From Arenicola marina (lineage: Eukaryota; Annelida; Polychaeta; Arenicolidae), in NCBI GenBank assembly GCA_964019135.1, contig OZ025257.1:18007971-18071970 (forward strand): a stretch of 64,000 bases of DNA, given 5' to 3'. Numbering within the stretch: the first letter of the stretch is position 1; every line of letters starts with the position of its first letter. The notes beneath the pieces are model-generated. The model was not told the origin of the DNA. It saw nothing but the letters and a program-made list of their open reading frames with translations, and did no database searches. Shown here piece by piece: positions 33,606 through 46,290 of the stretch. A program made the position numbers and the translations under genes.

Positions 33606-34093
33606 CAGCCCCTCAACAATCCTACCAGATATCCGCTCAACAATCCCACCAGACATCCGCTCAACAACCCCACCAGATATCCGCTAAACAACCCCACCAG
33701 ACTTCCCCTCAACAATCCCACCAGACATCCGCTCAACAACCCCACCAGACATCCCCTCAACAATCCCACCAGACATCCCCTCAACAATCCCACCAGACAT
33801 CAGCTCAACAATCCCGCCAGACATCCCCTCAACAATCCCATCAGACATCCCCTCAACAATCCCACCAGACATCCCCTCAACAATCCCACCAGACATCCCC
33901 TCAACAATCCCACCAGACATCCGCTCAACAATCCCGCCAGACATCCCCTCAACAATCCCACCAGACATCCCCTCAACAATCCCACCAGACATCCCCTCAA
34001 CAATCCCACCAGACATCCCCTCAACAATCCCACCAGACTTCCCCTCAACAATCCCACCAGACAGCCGCTCAACAATCCCACCAAACATCCGCT
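33606..34093. repeat. 24-bp tandem repeat, about 20 units
   Basis: Unit CCAGACATCCCCTCAACAATCCCA with rare changes (CCGCTC, AACCC, TTCC). The 24-bp period keeps minus-strand frames open (SGGIVEGM-type repeats); these are not genes. Confidence 0.95.
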
Positions 34094-37000
34094 ATCAATG
34101 TTCGATAACCTGTTTGTAATACAAAACAGACAAAGGCGATCTTCTAATATCTCTGCATGAACCCATCGAGCCGCACGCACATGTTCTACAACAAAAGACG
34201 TGGCGGATGAATACATTAGGTTCCACTCGCCATTATGGGAAGCAACCGTTTCCCAGGTATTCGAATCGATACGTAAAACTTCATACCGCGTCTGCAAACA
34301 GGCTTGAATCTGAGCGTTCTACCTGTAACATGCGGAAGTGTCCCCCCGCCCCCATGCGCAGCAGTCCCCCTTATATAAAATACACGATATTGACACCCTC
34401 TCCGCTCTATGTATGTGTTCGTACGGCGCCATTATGATAGATACAAGGGGGACAATGGGGGACAACCCCGCACACCACATCAGGCGGCAAGTTCGCCTAA
34501 GTGTTTTCGATGGGATATGTCCATCCCGCTTGTGATTAGCGTGCCCAAGCCAGTGAACAAATCTTTCTTCATGTCTTTTCATGCCGTCGATGCATAAATT
34601 GCTTCAAACACAATATAGTTTAAGACAGGGTACAGGTGTGGGTCAGTAGTGCCAAGCGGCCATGACACTCTGCCTTCGACTCACTCCGCTAGGGCTCCAT
34701 TATATATCTGTTGTCTCCTACGTCCCCAATGCTTTTTTCACACTCACTCGCCAGGGCGGTACTGCGCATATTGATAGAAAAAATGCGTCGTGCATTTCTA
34801 CAAATTAGTGCTGGGACCCAGCTTAAGCCTAACCACACATGAAATCAGGTGATGAAAAGAAAGAGTTGTCAAAAATATAACTCTTTCGCAAGGGTAAAAG
34901 ATGTTTTTTGCTGTATTAAATACATAAAGCTCGTTATTTTTATGTTTTATTCTTGAATACTATAATGTCGCAAGAAATTACAGCTGATTTGACCGTTTTT
35001 CAAGAATCTTAAAATATCCCCCCGGCCGACAGCAGCGGTAAAAGCTACCTTGCGTAGCGCCACCTTCAGGGGAGCTTGCGGCCATGAGTCCATTGTTGTT
35101 GTTCTATGGGCGGCCGTGTGTGTTAGGCTCGATTTGGGTAATTGGTGGGGCCGATGTGTTTTAGTGTGTTGCTTTCTCGTGTAGTGCTAGTAACAAATGC
35201 TAAATACACATATCACACTTCATCACTCACAGGCTCGCACTAAAGTGGCAGCAGATAGCAGCTTTTTCGCCGGTGAAACTCTCCTGGGGTCATGAAAAAT
35301 TGCAATTTCACAAGAACATTTTTTTATTTTTTTTTTTTTTTTTTTATTATACCTTCAGCAACGAGAGCTACATACATATATAAATATAGGCAATGCAATT
35401 ATAGGTCGAGGCCGATAACATAAACAATTATTGATTACTCAAATATGGCAATGTTGAAATAAGGTCTGCGAATATCGTATTAATATGTGCCGGAATATTA
35501 TATAAAATTATATAATTACATTACAAGATTATATTTTCTCATACAATGCAATATATCTGGATGATTTTCCTGTAAGGATGTCAGCATGATGCTCCATTTG
35601 CACCTGTTTCTTGATGAAATATTTACATAATTCGAAATTTAACAGCTTACTCTCCGATAATCTACTTTTGTAGATGTACCATTTAGCCATTACCACAATG
35701 AAATTTATACTCAGTACAATAGATCCTTTATCACCAGAAATACCACACAAGACGTCTACTATTGATAGACTCACATGAACATTGTATAAGGTTGTAATCC
35801 ATTTTTCAATATTTTGCTGTTTTCACATTTCTTTAAAACTAACATAACTACAAATCATTCAACTTTTCATTTGTAGCTTGCTTTTTCTCAAATAAATGTC
35901 TTCTGTGCGAATCGCTGGGCTTCATAACGAGAGCCCAACATCTACGCTGACCGCTTAGGCGCCATGATTGTTTTCAACGGTTGGTCAAAGTGACTGTTTT
36001 CGTGGGCCTGAAAGCAGGCCTATGAAGACATCTCTCGTGCTACACGGATTAGGGCCACTAACATTTGCCACTTTGGACTTCAGAGCACAACGGCAATAGG
36101 GCTGTACAGTTCTCGCGGGTTCTATTTCCGGTTTAGGTCTTTTGGGGACCAACAAAAAAAAACACGTGCTCTTAGAACGAGTGCGCATCACGCTGGTGCC
36201 TTGCTGCAACTGCGTGACTCGCACTCATTGGAGTCAACGTTTTAGTGTTGGGAACCGGCCGGCTGCGCGGTTTGTGCGTGAAAAATCGAGTGGGTGTGAA
36301 AATATTTTTGTTTGCTTTGGTCCAGGCATGGCTAACTATAAAATCATAATATAATTAAAGATAAGACATTTATCTCTCCATAATGCATGTGGTCACTTCG
36401 ATGAGGCTGTTGGAAGCGTTGTATTTTGAGCCAAATCATCGATGTTTACAGTTCTACGACGAACGGAGCACCATTGTCATCACCTGCTCAGTCCATATAA
36501 GGAGCGTTGTTACGTAACCATAGATACCGCGCGCAGACACGCGCGTCATGATGATTATTACGTCATACGACATGGAAAACCCCGCGCAGCACATTAGATC
36601 GCCTGACACTGACAGTCACTCATGAGACAACCGCATTCTGGTTTATCAACTGCCTAATCGCTTATATATTACATAAATCTACTCGGATGGTTATAATTCG
36701 GATATGCACATAACTTCAGTGGTTATTTGTGCTTCCAAGGACAGCTTTAGCCGATCTTGTGTCTGAGGTGAGTGAAGGCAAACAACCGGAAGGTTGGCAG
36801 CACGTACAGGCCGTTGATGCTAGGCATTGACGTAGAGCATAGGTATCCCTGTCTCGTGGGTTCTCGATAAGATCCCGAAGTAACTGTACAGCCCTATGGC
36901 GGCCGAAAACAGTCCTTGCGACAGGGTGCTCGGACAAAAATGAGCGCTGAGTCTTTTACAAGAGTCACTGGGACTATTGGACATATATTTTTGAATTATA

Positions 37001-37439
37001 AAAGGTTTTCAGTTAGGCAGGTATTCATATATAGGTGACAAACACATGACATAATCGAGCTTTTTGTGATTTTTGCACGAAATCTCACGATCACAGCTTG
37101 GCAGTAAGCTGCCCCCTCTGGCCTTTAGGCCGGCCACCTCTGGTAAATATCACACTTGTATAACTGTCATGGCCGTGGGCGCTGAGATACACTTTGACGG
37201 GGTGCAATGTATGCGCCAATTCTCAATCTTTAATATTGTGTCGCACTCAGCGTGTATTGGTGTGGGTCAGTGCCTGAGCGGCCAAACAGTCTAGTAGTAC
37301 TTTTCCATTAGCGATTGTTTGTGTTTTGCTTGATTTCTGCAATGTTGGGGCCGACAATTTTTTGTTGAGTGCCGCTCTTTCGAGTGGTACTAGTTTTAGT
37401 ACTATATACTGCTAACATATATACATAGTTTTTTTTTTA
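34094..37439. other. Intergenic DNA with minor repeats
   Basis: A poly-T run (35321-35346, possibly the tail of a reverse-oriented retroposon), a short hairpin (34860-34890) and a motif CTCACTCCGCTAGGGCTCCA (34678-34697) that recurs inverted at about 57168-57187. The minus-strand frame at 36716-36937 has no similarity I can name. No gene is supported. Confidence 0.45.
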
Positions 37440-38103
37440 TTTGCTGTCGGTCAAGTGCGATGTATTTTTAGTCAAGAGGGAAAAATTCGTCACATGTCGG
37501 GGGGGATAGCAATGGAGACGGAAATATGTCTATTAGACGTCACCCTCTGCAGTAAAACATTGACATTGACTATTTATGGTCCGAATAAGGATTGCCCTGT
37601 GTTTTATGAAGAATTGCTAGAAAAAATAAACAAGCTTGAGAATAAGAGCACTATCATATGTGGAGCTTGATACTGGACTATAAATGTCAGGGGTAATGTC
37701 AGAGAAAATAACGTTCAAGCTAAGAGAACTGTATTAAAATTTAATGGATAGGTTAGAATTGTTAGATTGCTGGTGTGTGAATCACCCTAACATGAGACGC
37801 TTCACTTGGACTAACTCGCAGCGCAAATCGCAACGCGCTAGATTAGCTTTTAATTTGATATCTGCTGATATCCATGCAATGGTGAAAAGCGCATACATAA
37901 AGCCAGGATATAAAACGGATCACTCTTTGGTTACAATCGACATATATTTTTATTTGGCGAAGAGGGGTAAAGGCTTCTGTAAATTTACGTCAAATACGTC
38001 TTTATTGCGAGACGTTGAATATGTAAAGCTGGTAAAGACTAGTGCATCGCGAAAAGCGTTGATATGTATAGTGGCTAATGTGGCGGTTCAAAACAGGAAT
38101 CTG
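37440..38103 (+). mobile_element. L1/Tx1-like LINE remnant, endonuclease part (5' piece of a split copy)
   Basis: Translations show APE-type endonuclease residues: LTLTIYGPNKDCPVFYEEL and KSTIICG, then LLDCWCVNHPNMRRFTWTN and KPGYKTDHSLVTIDI, with SLLRDVEYVKLVK after. The copy has stops and frameshifts and is inactive. It is interrupted at 38104 by a TTAA MITE and resumes at 41301. Confidence 0.8.
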
Positions 38104-41100
38104 TTAAAGCAATATACTTACATGCGCCATTTGAAATTTTTTACATTTTTGAATCATGACTAAAAATATCTCAAAATACATGATGCATGTTTTATATCTC
38201 TTTGAGTCTGTAAAACAAACATTTCAACACAAGAGCCGAAATCAGCCGGAGGCTGAGGCTTACTGACAGAAGTGATTTTGTTACAGACGATCAGGAAAAT
38301 TCATTTGCCAAATTATAATCCCATTTGGTCTAAATAGGGCCTGCAGCGGTCAATGTAGCTTGAAGTAACTCATACAAACGGGCATTTTAGCCTACAATCG
38401 CACCTACAAGGGACAACACTGAGGGAATCGAAATTGCCTTGAGTCCATTTCCCCATTCTCTTATTGGAGACCGAGCAAGGGCTGGCTACATGATGCCTTC
38501 AGTGGGCATATTGGGTTAAAAAGCTCCTTGAACGAACAACATGGGCCAAATAGCTCTATAAACGGGCAAATTGGAATAATTACGGCCTTCAGCGGCCAAT
38601 TTGGGCTAAACATGGCCTTCAATGGCCAATTTGGGCTCAATAATACCGATATCCGAAGGCGTTCTAGCCCACACTGCCCACTGATAGCCGTATTGGGCTC
38701 GCTGAAAGCGCAATTTGGCCCAAATTGGACCTCTACGATGCGGATGCTGGATGAGCACAATTTAACCTCTGATGTTCAACGTGGGCTGTTTTCACAGATA
38801 GAGGGCGCCATTTTGAGTGAATTCGTCCAAATCCCGACTTTCTACGTGTGCTTGGTCCCGCCCTAATGCCTGTTCTCGGACTCACCATTGCTAAATTACG
38901 GAGCCCTCCAGCGTCAAAACTAAGCGTGCTAGGCTAGAAGCGAATGCGGATTCCTCACCAAAGTCGACGTTTGCCCTTCCTTTGAAACCAGTCCCGACTC
39001 TCTAGCGTCGCTATTAAGCAAACGGCGGCCATGGCAAAGCAGAGGCATTGCCGCTCGATATCGCCGTTGACTCATAATGGGAGCTTCAGCAAAGGGGGGT
39101 GCACCTCTTGCGAGCGCTCTAGCGGCCAAACTAAGCGTCCTAGAGCAATTCTATCACCATTTACCTTACCAGATAACATTACACTTGCCTCTCGCTTCAT
39201 GCCAAATCTGGGCTCCCTAGCTCAAATATTAACCGAGTTACGGCCCTTTGAAGTTCAATACGCCGTTTAACGCGAAGTGCACCTCAGTTTTTACCTACAC
39301 GTTTCGATACCGCAAACAAAGTTACGCACGCCAGCAGTTGTCCCTTGATAAAAGGTACAGCGTCAAATCAACCGGTAGTCGCTATGAGGTATAATATTCC
39401 AGTAATAGAGGTTATAAAATTATGACGTCATGGTGACGTCATGGCATGACGCAGGGCAACGTCCAAATATCTAAACACAAACATTTATGCCCTCAATCCA
39501 AAACGTTGATTAGAACGGCGGTAGGTCTGTTAGTTCTTCAGATATAGCTTCACCTAATTACCGAAAATTGCTATTCTTCACCATTACGGATAAGTGAAAA
39601 ACGAGCAGACGAAGAAAAGACTCTGCAGATAAGATGTAAAAGATAATAATGCTTTACTGCCAATAGTAATCTGGAGACATATCTTCCCTACCATTATACG
39701 CAAAGATCGAAAGTCTAGCTAGTTTTTCCGATTTTTGACGAATTTTCTAAATTAGAGGGAATTTGTATACTTTATCATTGGGAAAATCTTCGGTTTCCAT
39801 GGAAACGAAACTGAGACACGCGTTTGCCGTCAACCTACCCTGAGTCTCTTGTACTCGTCTAGATCTCGCACTGTGGTAAAGCAAAGTGAGATCGCTCAAA
39901 CGGAAGTACGTCAAATTGAAGGAAGTTTGATTATCTCCATAGGGTCCCATGTTAAACGCGTTCGACTATATACCGAAAAGTTACAGGGCTATATCGCCGT
40001 GTTTATAGTTAATGGCTCATCCCACTAGTATCCATCTACAACTAAAAGCATAGAGCGATGGCTTCAATGGGACGCCCGTGGGAGCCCCTGCAAACGCCAA
40101 AAATCCCTATCTTTCACAATGGGGAAATATTTGACAATTTCCTGTGACGTCATTTCCGGGTCGCATCACACAGGCAATGGACAACCTCTGCTGGGTACCG
40201 TCTTACAGTACGTACATTTTTTCTGTACTGTTTGAAAAAGGCACTTCTGAATTATGCGACAAAATGTGACTGTAATGATAAAGGATTGAGGTTTTTAACA
40301 TGGAGATTCCCATAGTGAATTTTGCGCCAGCTTTAGAATCGGAAGTAAGATAGGACCATACCGTTTTTATGTTATAAGTAAACATAGGACCACATTTGAC
40401 GCACGATGAGTCCGCTCGCATTTTTTTGTGATTTTTTTATTGTACCGGAAGTGACGTCACCGTGACGTCATAGCACGTATCCGCGAAATCTCCGATTTCA
40501 CAAAACTTATTGTCATCCATATTTCTATGACGTGTTAGAGGCATAGAGCGATATCTTCAACCAAAATGGGTCAAACTATAGAAAAGCCGTTCAAGGTCAT
40601 ATTTTGCGTTTTTCAAAAAACATAAAACGTCGTATTCCTCGAAAATGAGTATGACGCATCAAAAAGTGAACAATGTACGAAAGTTGCGCCGTATCTAGTA
40701 GCACGTTATGAAACTGATCCGACGTCTCTAGCTCTAGTATTAACGGAAATATGAGCGTTTTACGTTATTTTTTCAAAAAATCGCTGTGACCTTGACCTTT
40801 GACCTACATACACCGTTAACGAACTTAGCCTTACAATTCTTCATATCTATCTGTAGGTGCAATATAACATTCCTACATGTGACCGTGCCCCCTACAGCGC
40901 GCTGACAAACAAACAAACAGACGAATTTACAAACCGAACATAGTACTATACTGACAGAAGTTTTCAACTTCTGTCAGTAACAAACATACAAATTTACAAA
41001 CCGATCATAGTAGTATACTGACAGAAGTCTTTAGACTTTTGTCAGTAATGAAACTGAGCGGTTTATTTATATCGCGCGCGGACGAGATAGCGAGCCGCGG

Positions 41101-41300
41101 TCGACATCACAGACAAAATAGCGAACTGCGAACAGGCGCGCAGGGATATAAAGCCGGCCACCAACTTCTGCTCCGTTGACCAAAATGCTTCACCCCGGAT
41201 AACCCGCAAGCTCTCAGGATTTAAATTCAAGACAGAATGTGCTTATTTGACATGGAGAAGAATTTGGTAATGCAAAAACTTACGGAATATATTGCTTTAA
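38104..41300. mobile_element. TTAA-flanked MITE, copy 3, itself split by a 2.8-kb insertion
   Basis: TTAA at 38104-38107 and 41297-41300 with AGCAATATAC... and ...ATATATTGCT inside. The MITE arms are 38108-38231 and about 41051-41296, together about 370 bp, the size of the two solo copies. The arms align to copies 1 and 2 and show that everything between them is a later insertion. Confidence 0.88.
38232..41050. mobile_element. Unclassified 2.8-kb repetitive element nested in the MITE
   Basis: Near the ends lie inverted copies of TTACTGACAGAAGT (38254 and, reversed, about 41047), and two small hairpins (40951-40979 and 41018-41047) share that sequence. Inside are ~30-bp repeats of 'tggccttcaatggccaattt' type (38530-38720) and paired TGACGTCA motifs (39424-39442, 40452-40470). 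It also carries the TGACCTTGACCTTTGACCT block (40787-40805) shared with 21560. No coding region is recognised; it may be a large non-autonomous element. Confidence 0.6.
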
Positions 41301-41720
41301 CCTTACTATTAATGACCAAATGTTTTTTTCGAAATGTTGAATATGGAAATACAAGGTACTACAATCAGTTATTTTAGTTATAGGAAGAAAATTTAATTGA
41401 AAGAAGAGAAGTCGCTGGTGACTTACTATGATGAGTTGGAACTTCTAAAAGCGAAACTGGGGAAATCACGAAAAAAATAAATCAAGGGGAACATTCTGAG
41501 GGCAATGTCACAGTTTTATGACGAAAGATAAAAGTTGACCAAAATATCTTTGTAATCTTGTAAGGCGTAACTATGTAAAGAAGCTTATAAATAGACTAGA
41601 TAGACGAAGAATTGATAATGGATCGGGACTCTTAAACTTTTTCTCGCCTGATTAACCATATAATAATCATTGGAAAAAGATAAATCTATCTGTGTAATGG
41701 GCTCATGCTACCCCTGCTCT
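41301..41720 (+). mobile_element. L1/Tx1-like LINE remnant, 3' piece of the split copy
   Basis: After the MITE, broken translation resumes with features found between endonuclease and reverse transcriptase in this LINE group: a DELELLKAKLGEITKKINQG-like stretch and RRNYVKKLINRLDR. It decays beyond about 41700 and no reverse-transcriptase core is recognisable. Confidence 0.6.
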
Positions 41721-43257
41721 CGGGGGCTTTATAAACTGTATTAAATAGTAACACGATATAGAAAAATTCGAAATAACAGAACAATATCGCGACGAGACAA
41801 TATTTCTAAAAAAACTGGAAAGCGGTCATCCCTCTTCTAGCATGATCCCTCTCCTGCACTGTTGCACATTCTTAGCCATATATCATGTATTGTGTCTGCT
41901 TGATGTCACGACTTGCAGCAAGATTATCGAAATAAAAAAATAAAAAAATACATATATATATAGTTTCGAGGTCTTAGCTGGTTAAAGTGAGTGTTTTTTT
42001 CAAGCGCACTGTTCGGTTATGTTAAGCCCCGTCACTTTATATGACATGATGAAAATGACATGCATAGCCAAAACCACACAAGTAACGAAATGCTGCACAA
42101 GGCGAAATGACGCACATAACGAAATTATGCATAACACGAAATGACGCGCATAACGAATAACGCGCATGACATTACATGACGCACATGACTTACTTGATGA
42201 AGGCGATACGGGGGTGAATGCAGGTTGGTGATGGACTAACATCATATAAGAAGATATGATTCAATATAATCTTATTGCTGCGTCAACCCGGCTGTGTTGC
42301 CATAAAGCTTTTCCTCGAAATGTAAAGTTTTTCCAGTCGGTCTGGAAAAGGGCAAAGTACCACCTACTATCGATCGCTTGTGGTGAATTGGTAGATGGAG
42401 GAATAAAGTCACTGCTAGCACGTGCATTGCGAGTCCTTATCAGTATCTTACCTTATCTTCACGACATGAATTGAGAATATCAAGGCGGGCAGAAGAGGGA
42501 AGAAGCAAAGGCAACTTCAGTCTTTCTCCGACATATTTTACTGCATGTGTATTAGCAGTATTTAGTTATTATGGATACAGCTATTTGCCGCCAATTAAAA
42601 AATATGCTGCACCATATATACTGCAATGAAAGATTATGATTCACAAATAGCAAAACTGTATCATTTAAATGGAAGGGTAAACATAGCGGAGAACGTAGTT
42701 GTTACTTTATAGATGATCGTTAGTACGTCCCACATGTGTGTGTTACAGTGGCCCACGACTTTTACGGTTTGTACAGTTTTACGAGGCTGTGCAGGCTCCA
42801 GGCAATAAAGTGACAAGAATCGATCATCCTTCTTACATCAACGTAACATGTTTAGATCCTGATAGAATTTTGGCGGGAAACAAAACTATTTTAAAGCAGC
42901 TTTTAAACCCTTGTAGTGACGTCACTATAGTTCGTGCAGTTGATTATTTGGCTCCGAATCCACTGCCGTCGTGACTTCTCCTTGCGCTCTACTAGACTTA
43001 CTTTAATAAGGCAATCAATGAACGTGGTGCATTCGCTCAAACAGGGCATTTAAATTCAGTGTTAGCTTTTTTTTCGTTACATATTTTTTATTTATCACCG
43101 ATCCATTACGTCCCGTTGTTTATCTATACTTCAGTGAGGCTGAGCGGTTGTCATGTACTGGCCCGGACGCCTTCGTGCCCAGCCGCTTGGTGGTACCACA
43201 CGAGTGCAGCCTGCGGCCTTGAACCCCTCCATCGTGATGGCTAATTTATAGCAAGGA
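41721..43257. other. Intergenic DNA, no gene recognised
   Basis: Contains a ~20-bp imperfect repeat of 'gcacataacgaaatgacgc' type (42045-42190) and two short plus-strand open frames (42256-42474, 42738-42974) with no similarity I can name. Confidence 0.45.
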
Positions 43258-43345
43258 CCCATAAAATTCACGTGCCGTTAGGCTCTCAGATGGCCAAAGC
43301 ACTCAAGACGAGCGCTCTAACCCACTGAGCGACCGGGCCGGCCAC
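43258..43345 (-). mobile_element. SINE head fragment
   Basis: On the minus strand: GGTCGCTCAGTGGGTTAGAG (box A), then GTGCTTTGGCCATCTGAGAG and CCTAACGGCACGTG. It matches the head of the SINE at 22420 and 54830; the body is absent. Confidence 0.7.
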
Positions 43346-43388
43346 CCACCATACTATAAAAGGCGTGTTGACCTTTAATGAGTTAAGG

Positions 43389-43645
43389 GCCAGGGGCCGT
43401 ATTCATAATCGTCACTTAGGCTACGCCACGAGACTTAGCGCTAAGTGGAAGATTTGTCAAGCGATTATCAGGTGCAAAGTAGTCACCCAAAAAGTGGATT
43501 TTCTGAGTTAAGAAAGGGCTAAAATTATATTGAAGACGATTTCTTAATCATGAGCACCATCACAACGAGCTGGTGAGGCTAAGACCAAAGTGCACTTTTC
43601 GTGCGTAAATTAGGAGGGGATTATGCCCCTGGCCCCTGGCACTCA
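43389..43645. mobile_element. Short MITE with GGCCAGGGGC inverted ends
   Basis: Left end GGGCCAGGGGCCGTATTCAT; right end reads, reversed, GCCAGGGGCCAGGGGCATAA. About 255 bp, non-coding. The 'CAGGGGCCGTATTCATAA' start is typical of small DNA transposons in marine invertebrates; the superfamily is not assigned. Confidence 0.6.
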
Positions 43646-44208
43646 GCACGACAGCTTTTGCGCTCAACCCTCAATTGCATCTGTGGTAGCCTTAGCCATA
43701 CATCCCATTGCCATGTTCGAAACTTCAACCTAGCGTGGCTTGTATTATCAACGCTCTCCAATAGAACCAGTCTGCCCGGCAATGCCTTTATCGTCGACAA
43801 TAATCCTGGATATTTTGGTGTACAGCGAATGAACGAACGAATTGGTGACCGGGACTATTGATCTGCGATTTAGTGCACTAACCACTACACCAAGGAGTGT
43901 CGCACAAAAGAACAAAGCGATGGCGCGACATTTTACTGTGATCCCTTCATTGGCTAGTTTTCTTCCTCTACGTCGCTTGCTTGGGTAACGATTATACAAC
44001 TGCATTTGTGACTTTTATGTTATCGATCTACAGGGCCATGTACACCCACGCCACGCTCACATTGACCGCGTGGCGGTGTTAGCCATGACCAAGACCATGG
44101 TACAACGCCAGTACAAAGGCGTGCAAAATTAAACTTTACAGTTGCATTACATAGGAAATTCACTTACGACGCGAACCCCTCCCACCTCCGGATTTAAATA
44201 TTGCAGAT

Positions 44209-44410
44209 TCACAGAATTATTCACCCATATTGCCCCACCCCCACCATTCCAGATGCCGCGTACCCATCCCATGTCCAGATCGAGCTAAGATTGTGTTATA
44301 GATTTTATTCACCCATAATGTCCCACCCCCATCCCAGATGCCGCGTACCCCTCCCATGTCCAGATCGAGCTAAGATTGTGTTGGAGATCTTATTCACACA
44401 TATTGCCTCA
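44209..44410. repeat. ~88-bp tandem duplication
   Basis: Two and a bit copies of a unit containing TTATTCACCCATA, TGCCCCACCCCCA, CAGATGCCGCGTACCC and GATCGAGCTAAGATTG. A poly-C run follows at about 44416-44430. Confidence 0.8.
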
Positions 44411-44689
44411 CCCCGCCCCCCCCCCCCCCCACTCCCAGCTTCGGAAAGCTCATCTCATTCAAAGCACCAATCCGCCCCTGTAATAAAACAACGACTAACG
44501 TTATCAGGCGACATGCAAGGTAAACACATATGTGATACATTGCACGATACATTTCCTAATCCCGACATACGAATTCATGAATGCAATAACCAATTCGACA
44601 GCTGACAATACTCAAATAGACGTTTAGTTTGTGCGAATGCACATACCCAAATATTATAATCAGTACAGTGTATTTCTATTTGGCCATAA

Positions 44690-44790
44690 CTGAAACGGGA
44701 TTGAATGAAACCAGCCCCCGACGCGGGTTCCAGTGTTGAAAGCCATGGCTGCTGTTGATCTTCAGCTCAGGCCATTTTTTCTGTGAAACA
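44690..44790 (-). mobile_element. tRNA-like SINE head fragment, same type as the 24.9-26.1 kb array
   Basis: On the minus strand GAGCTGAAGATCAACAGCAG and TTTCAACACTGGAACCCGC match the array unit core GAGCTACAGATCAACA and the box B region. Degenerate single copy. Confidence 0.45.
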
Positions 44791-45159
44791 TTTCCGAGAC
44801 AGCCTCGGGGATGCGCTACCAACCGCACTACGGACCCCCCTCCCCACCCCCCACCCCCCACCCCATCCTTCCCACCCTATCGCAGCACCACTTGGTTTAC
44901 CGGTTTACGAGGCAGCACCGCGGTTTTCCACTTCGGACAAAGATAACACGGGCGTGTACAAGGCCTTTGTTTCCATGGTCCCCGAATATTACATATATAG
45001 CCCCTTGGGAAGCCACCAATGTGAGAAAGTGTCAACTGTTCATGATGCCTTGGCTATAAAATGAAGTTAGGAGAAAGAAGTCTCGCAAGAGGCCAAAGCG
45101 TACGACTTCTTAAATGAACATAACCTCTTGATAGCGAGGCATATGAACGGAATGGACGA

Positions 45160-45770
45160 ATGGATTTACGTCTATGTGTTGCGTCTATGCGTTGCCTGTG
45201 AAATATGTTAGGCATACCTTGGGGGCTTGGCAAACCAAGGTAACAAATGCTGAAGTATTAGCCAGGGCCAGCCTACCAAGCATTCTTGTTCTTGTCAGAC
45301 AAAGACGCCTTCGTGGGTTTGGAAACGTCGTATGCAAGAAGAACCCATTAAAAATGGCGAGCTTGCCGCCGGCAAAAGGCCAACTCGACAGCCAGAGCTC
45401 AAGTTTAAGGATGTTTGCAAACGTGACCCGAAGGCGTTCGGGATAGATTCCAATTCTTGGGAGGGTCTAGCATCGCAAAAGGAGGAGATGAGGACGTCTT
45501 GCGCGAGAGGGAATACCCCCCCCCCCCCCGCCCCCCGCCCCACCAAGATGGGTTTTGATTGAGACACTGGATTTGAAACGTTCAGGCGTCCAGTGAGTAG
45601 TAACAAAGACCTAACGACAAACCATCGATGGGACCACTGCGGTAAGCTCTGTCGGTCACTGATAGGCTTATTCAGTCACAAGCGTGAATGCCCCGAAGCA
45701 AATCCTATTACTTAAACCACAACAAAAAGTCACAAATCCAGCGTCTTTCGCAGATGGACAGATGCCAACC
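45160..45770 (+). mobile_element. LINE 3' end, ORF2 C-terminus, copy A
   Basis: Frame-broken translation gives VLARASLPSILVLVRQRRLR, then GELAAGKRPTRQPELKFKDV and CKRDPKAFGIDSNSWEGLAS, then HCGKLCRSLIGLFSHKREC, a terminal Cys-Cys-His zinc finger. This is the C-terminus of a non-LTR retrotransposon type very common in marine invertebrate genomes. 5'-truncated and inactive. A C tract (45516-45530) interrupts it. Confidence 0.8.
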
Positions 45771-46290
45771 ATGCGTTCACATGCGGCTAAACATAGCCAT
45801 CATACTCGCGGCACAAAGAGATGAAAGCATAAAGCAGCACCAGAAACACAGATGCAATATGACGGAAATCATATATGGAAGAAGCAGTTCCCTAATGCCT
45901 ACCCGTGTCAGCCGCGCCTCTCATCCGAAAGACAATTTACAGGCATCGCCGAGGCCGGGTTCTGGGTCTTGGTGCTTCACCATTGTGCTTGACGCCTGCA
46001 ATCGATAACAATGAATATGATTTGACGTCGAAGAACATTACTTGTGATCTGGCTCGTCTTTTCCTTATATGTATATCTATACATATGTCACAGTGGCATG
46101 AGGACTTAATCTCCTTGACATGAACACGCTTTTGTTCACATGGTAAAAGATAACCAGCGGTACCCGATACATGTTAACCACGACAGAAGCTGCTAAAATA
46201 AACAAAAAAGCCGTCTTAATGAATTGCAGCATATGGCAACCATAGTTCTATAAGTCTTGTCAGGGAAACAGATTTTGCAGTCACATTGTT
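45771..46290. other. Unassigned DNA between the LINE end and the satellite
   Basis: No gene, RNA or repeat recognised. Confidence 0.5.

Noticed and set aside
33157-34297. Repetitive open frames over the 24-bp arrays on both strands
   Set aside because: Explained by a stop-free unit whose length is a multiple of three.
36716-36937. 73-residue minus-strand frame, possible transposase piece
   Set aside because: No catalytic motif or named similarity could be supported.
42738-42974. 78-residue plus-strand frame that looked protein-like
   Set aside because: Ordinary amino-acid composition but no family recognised, no splice or start support, and repeat debris all around.
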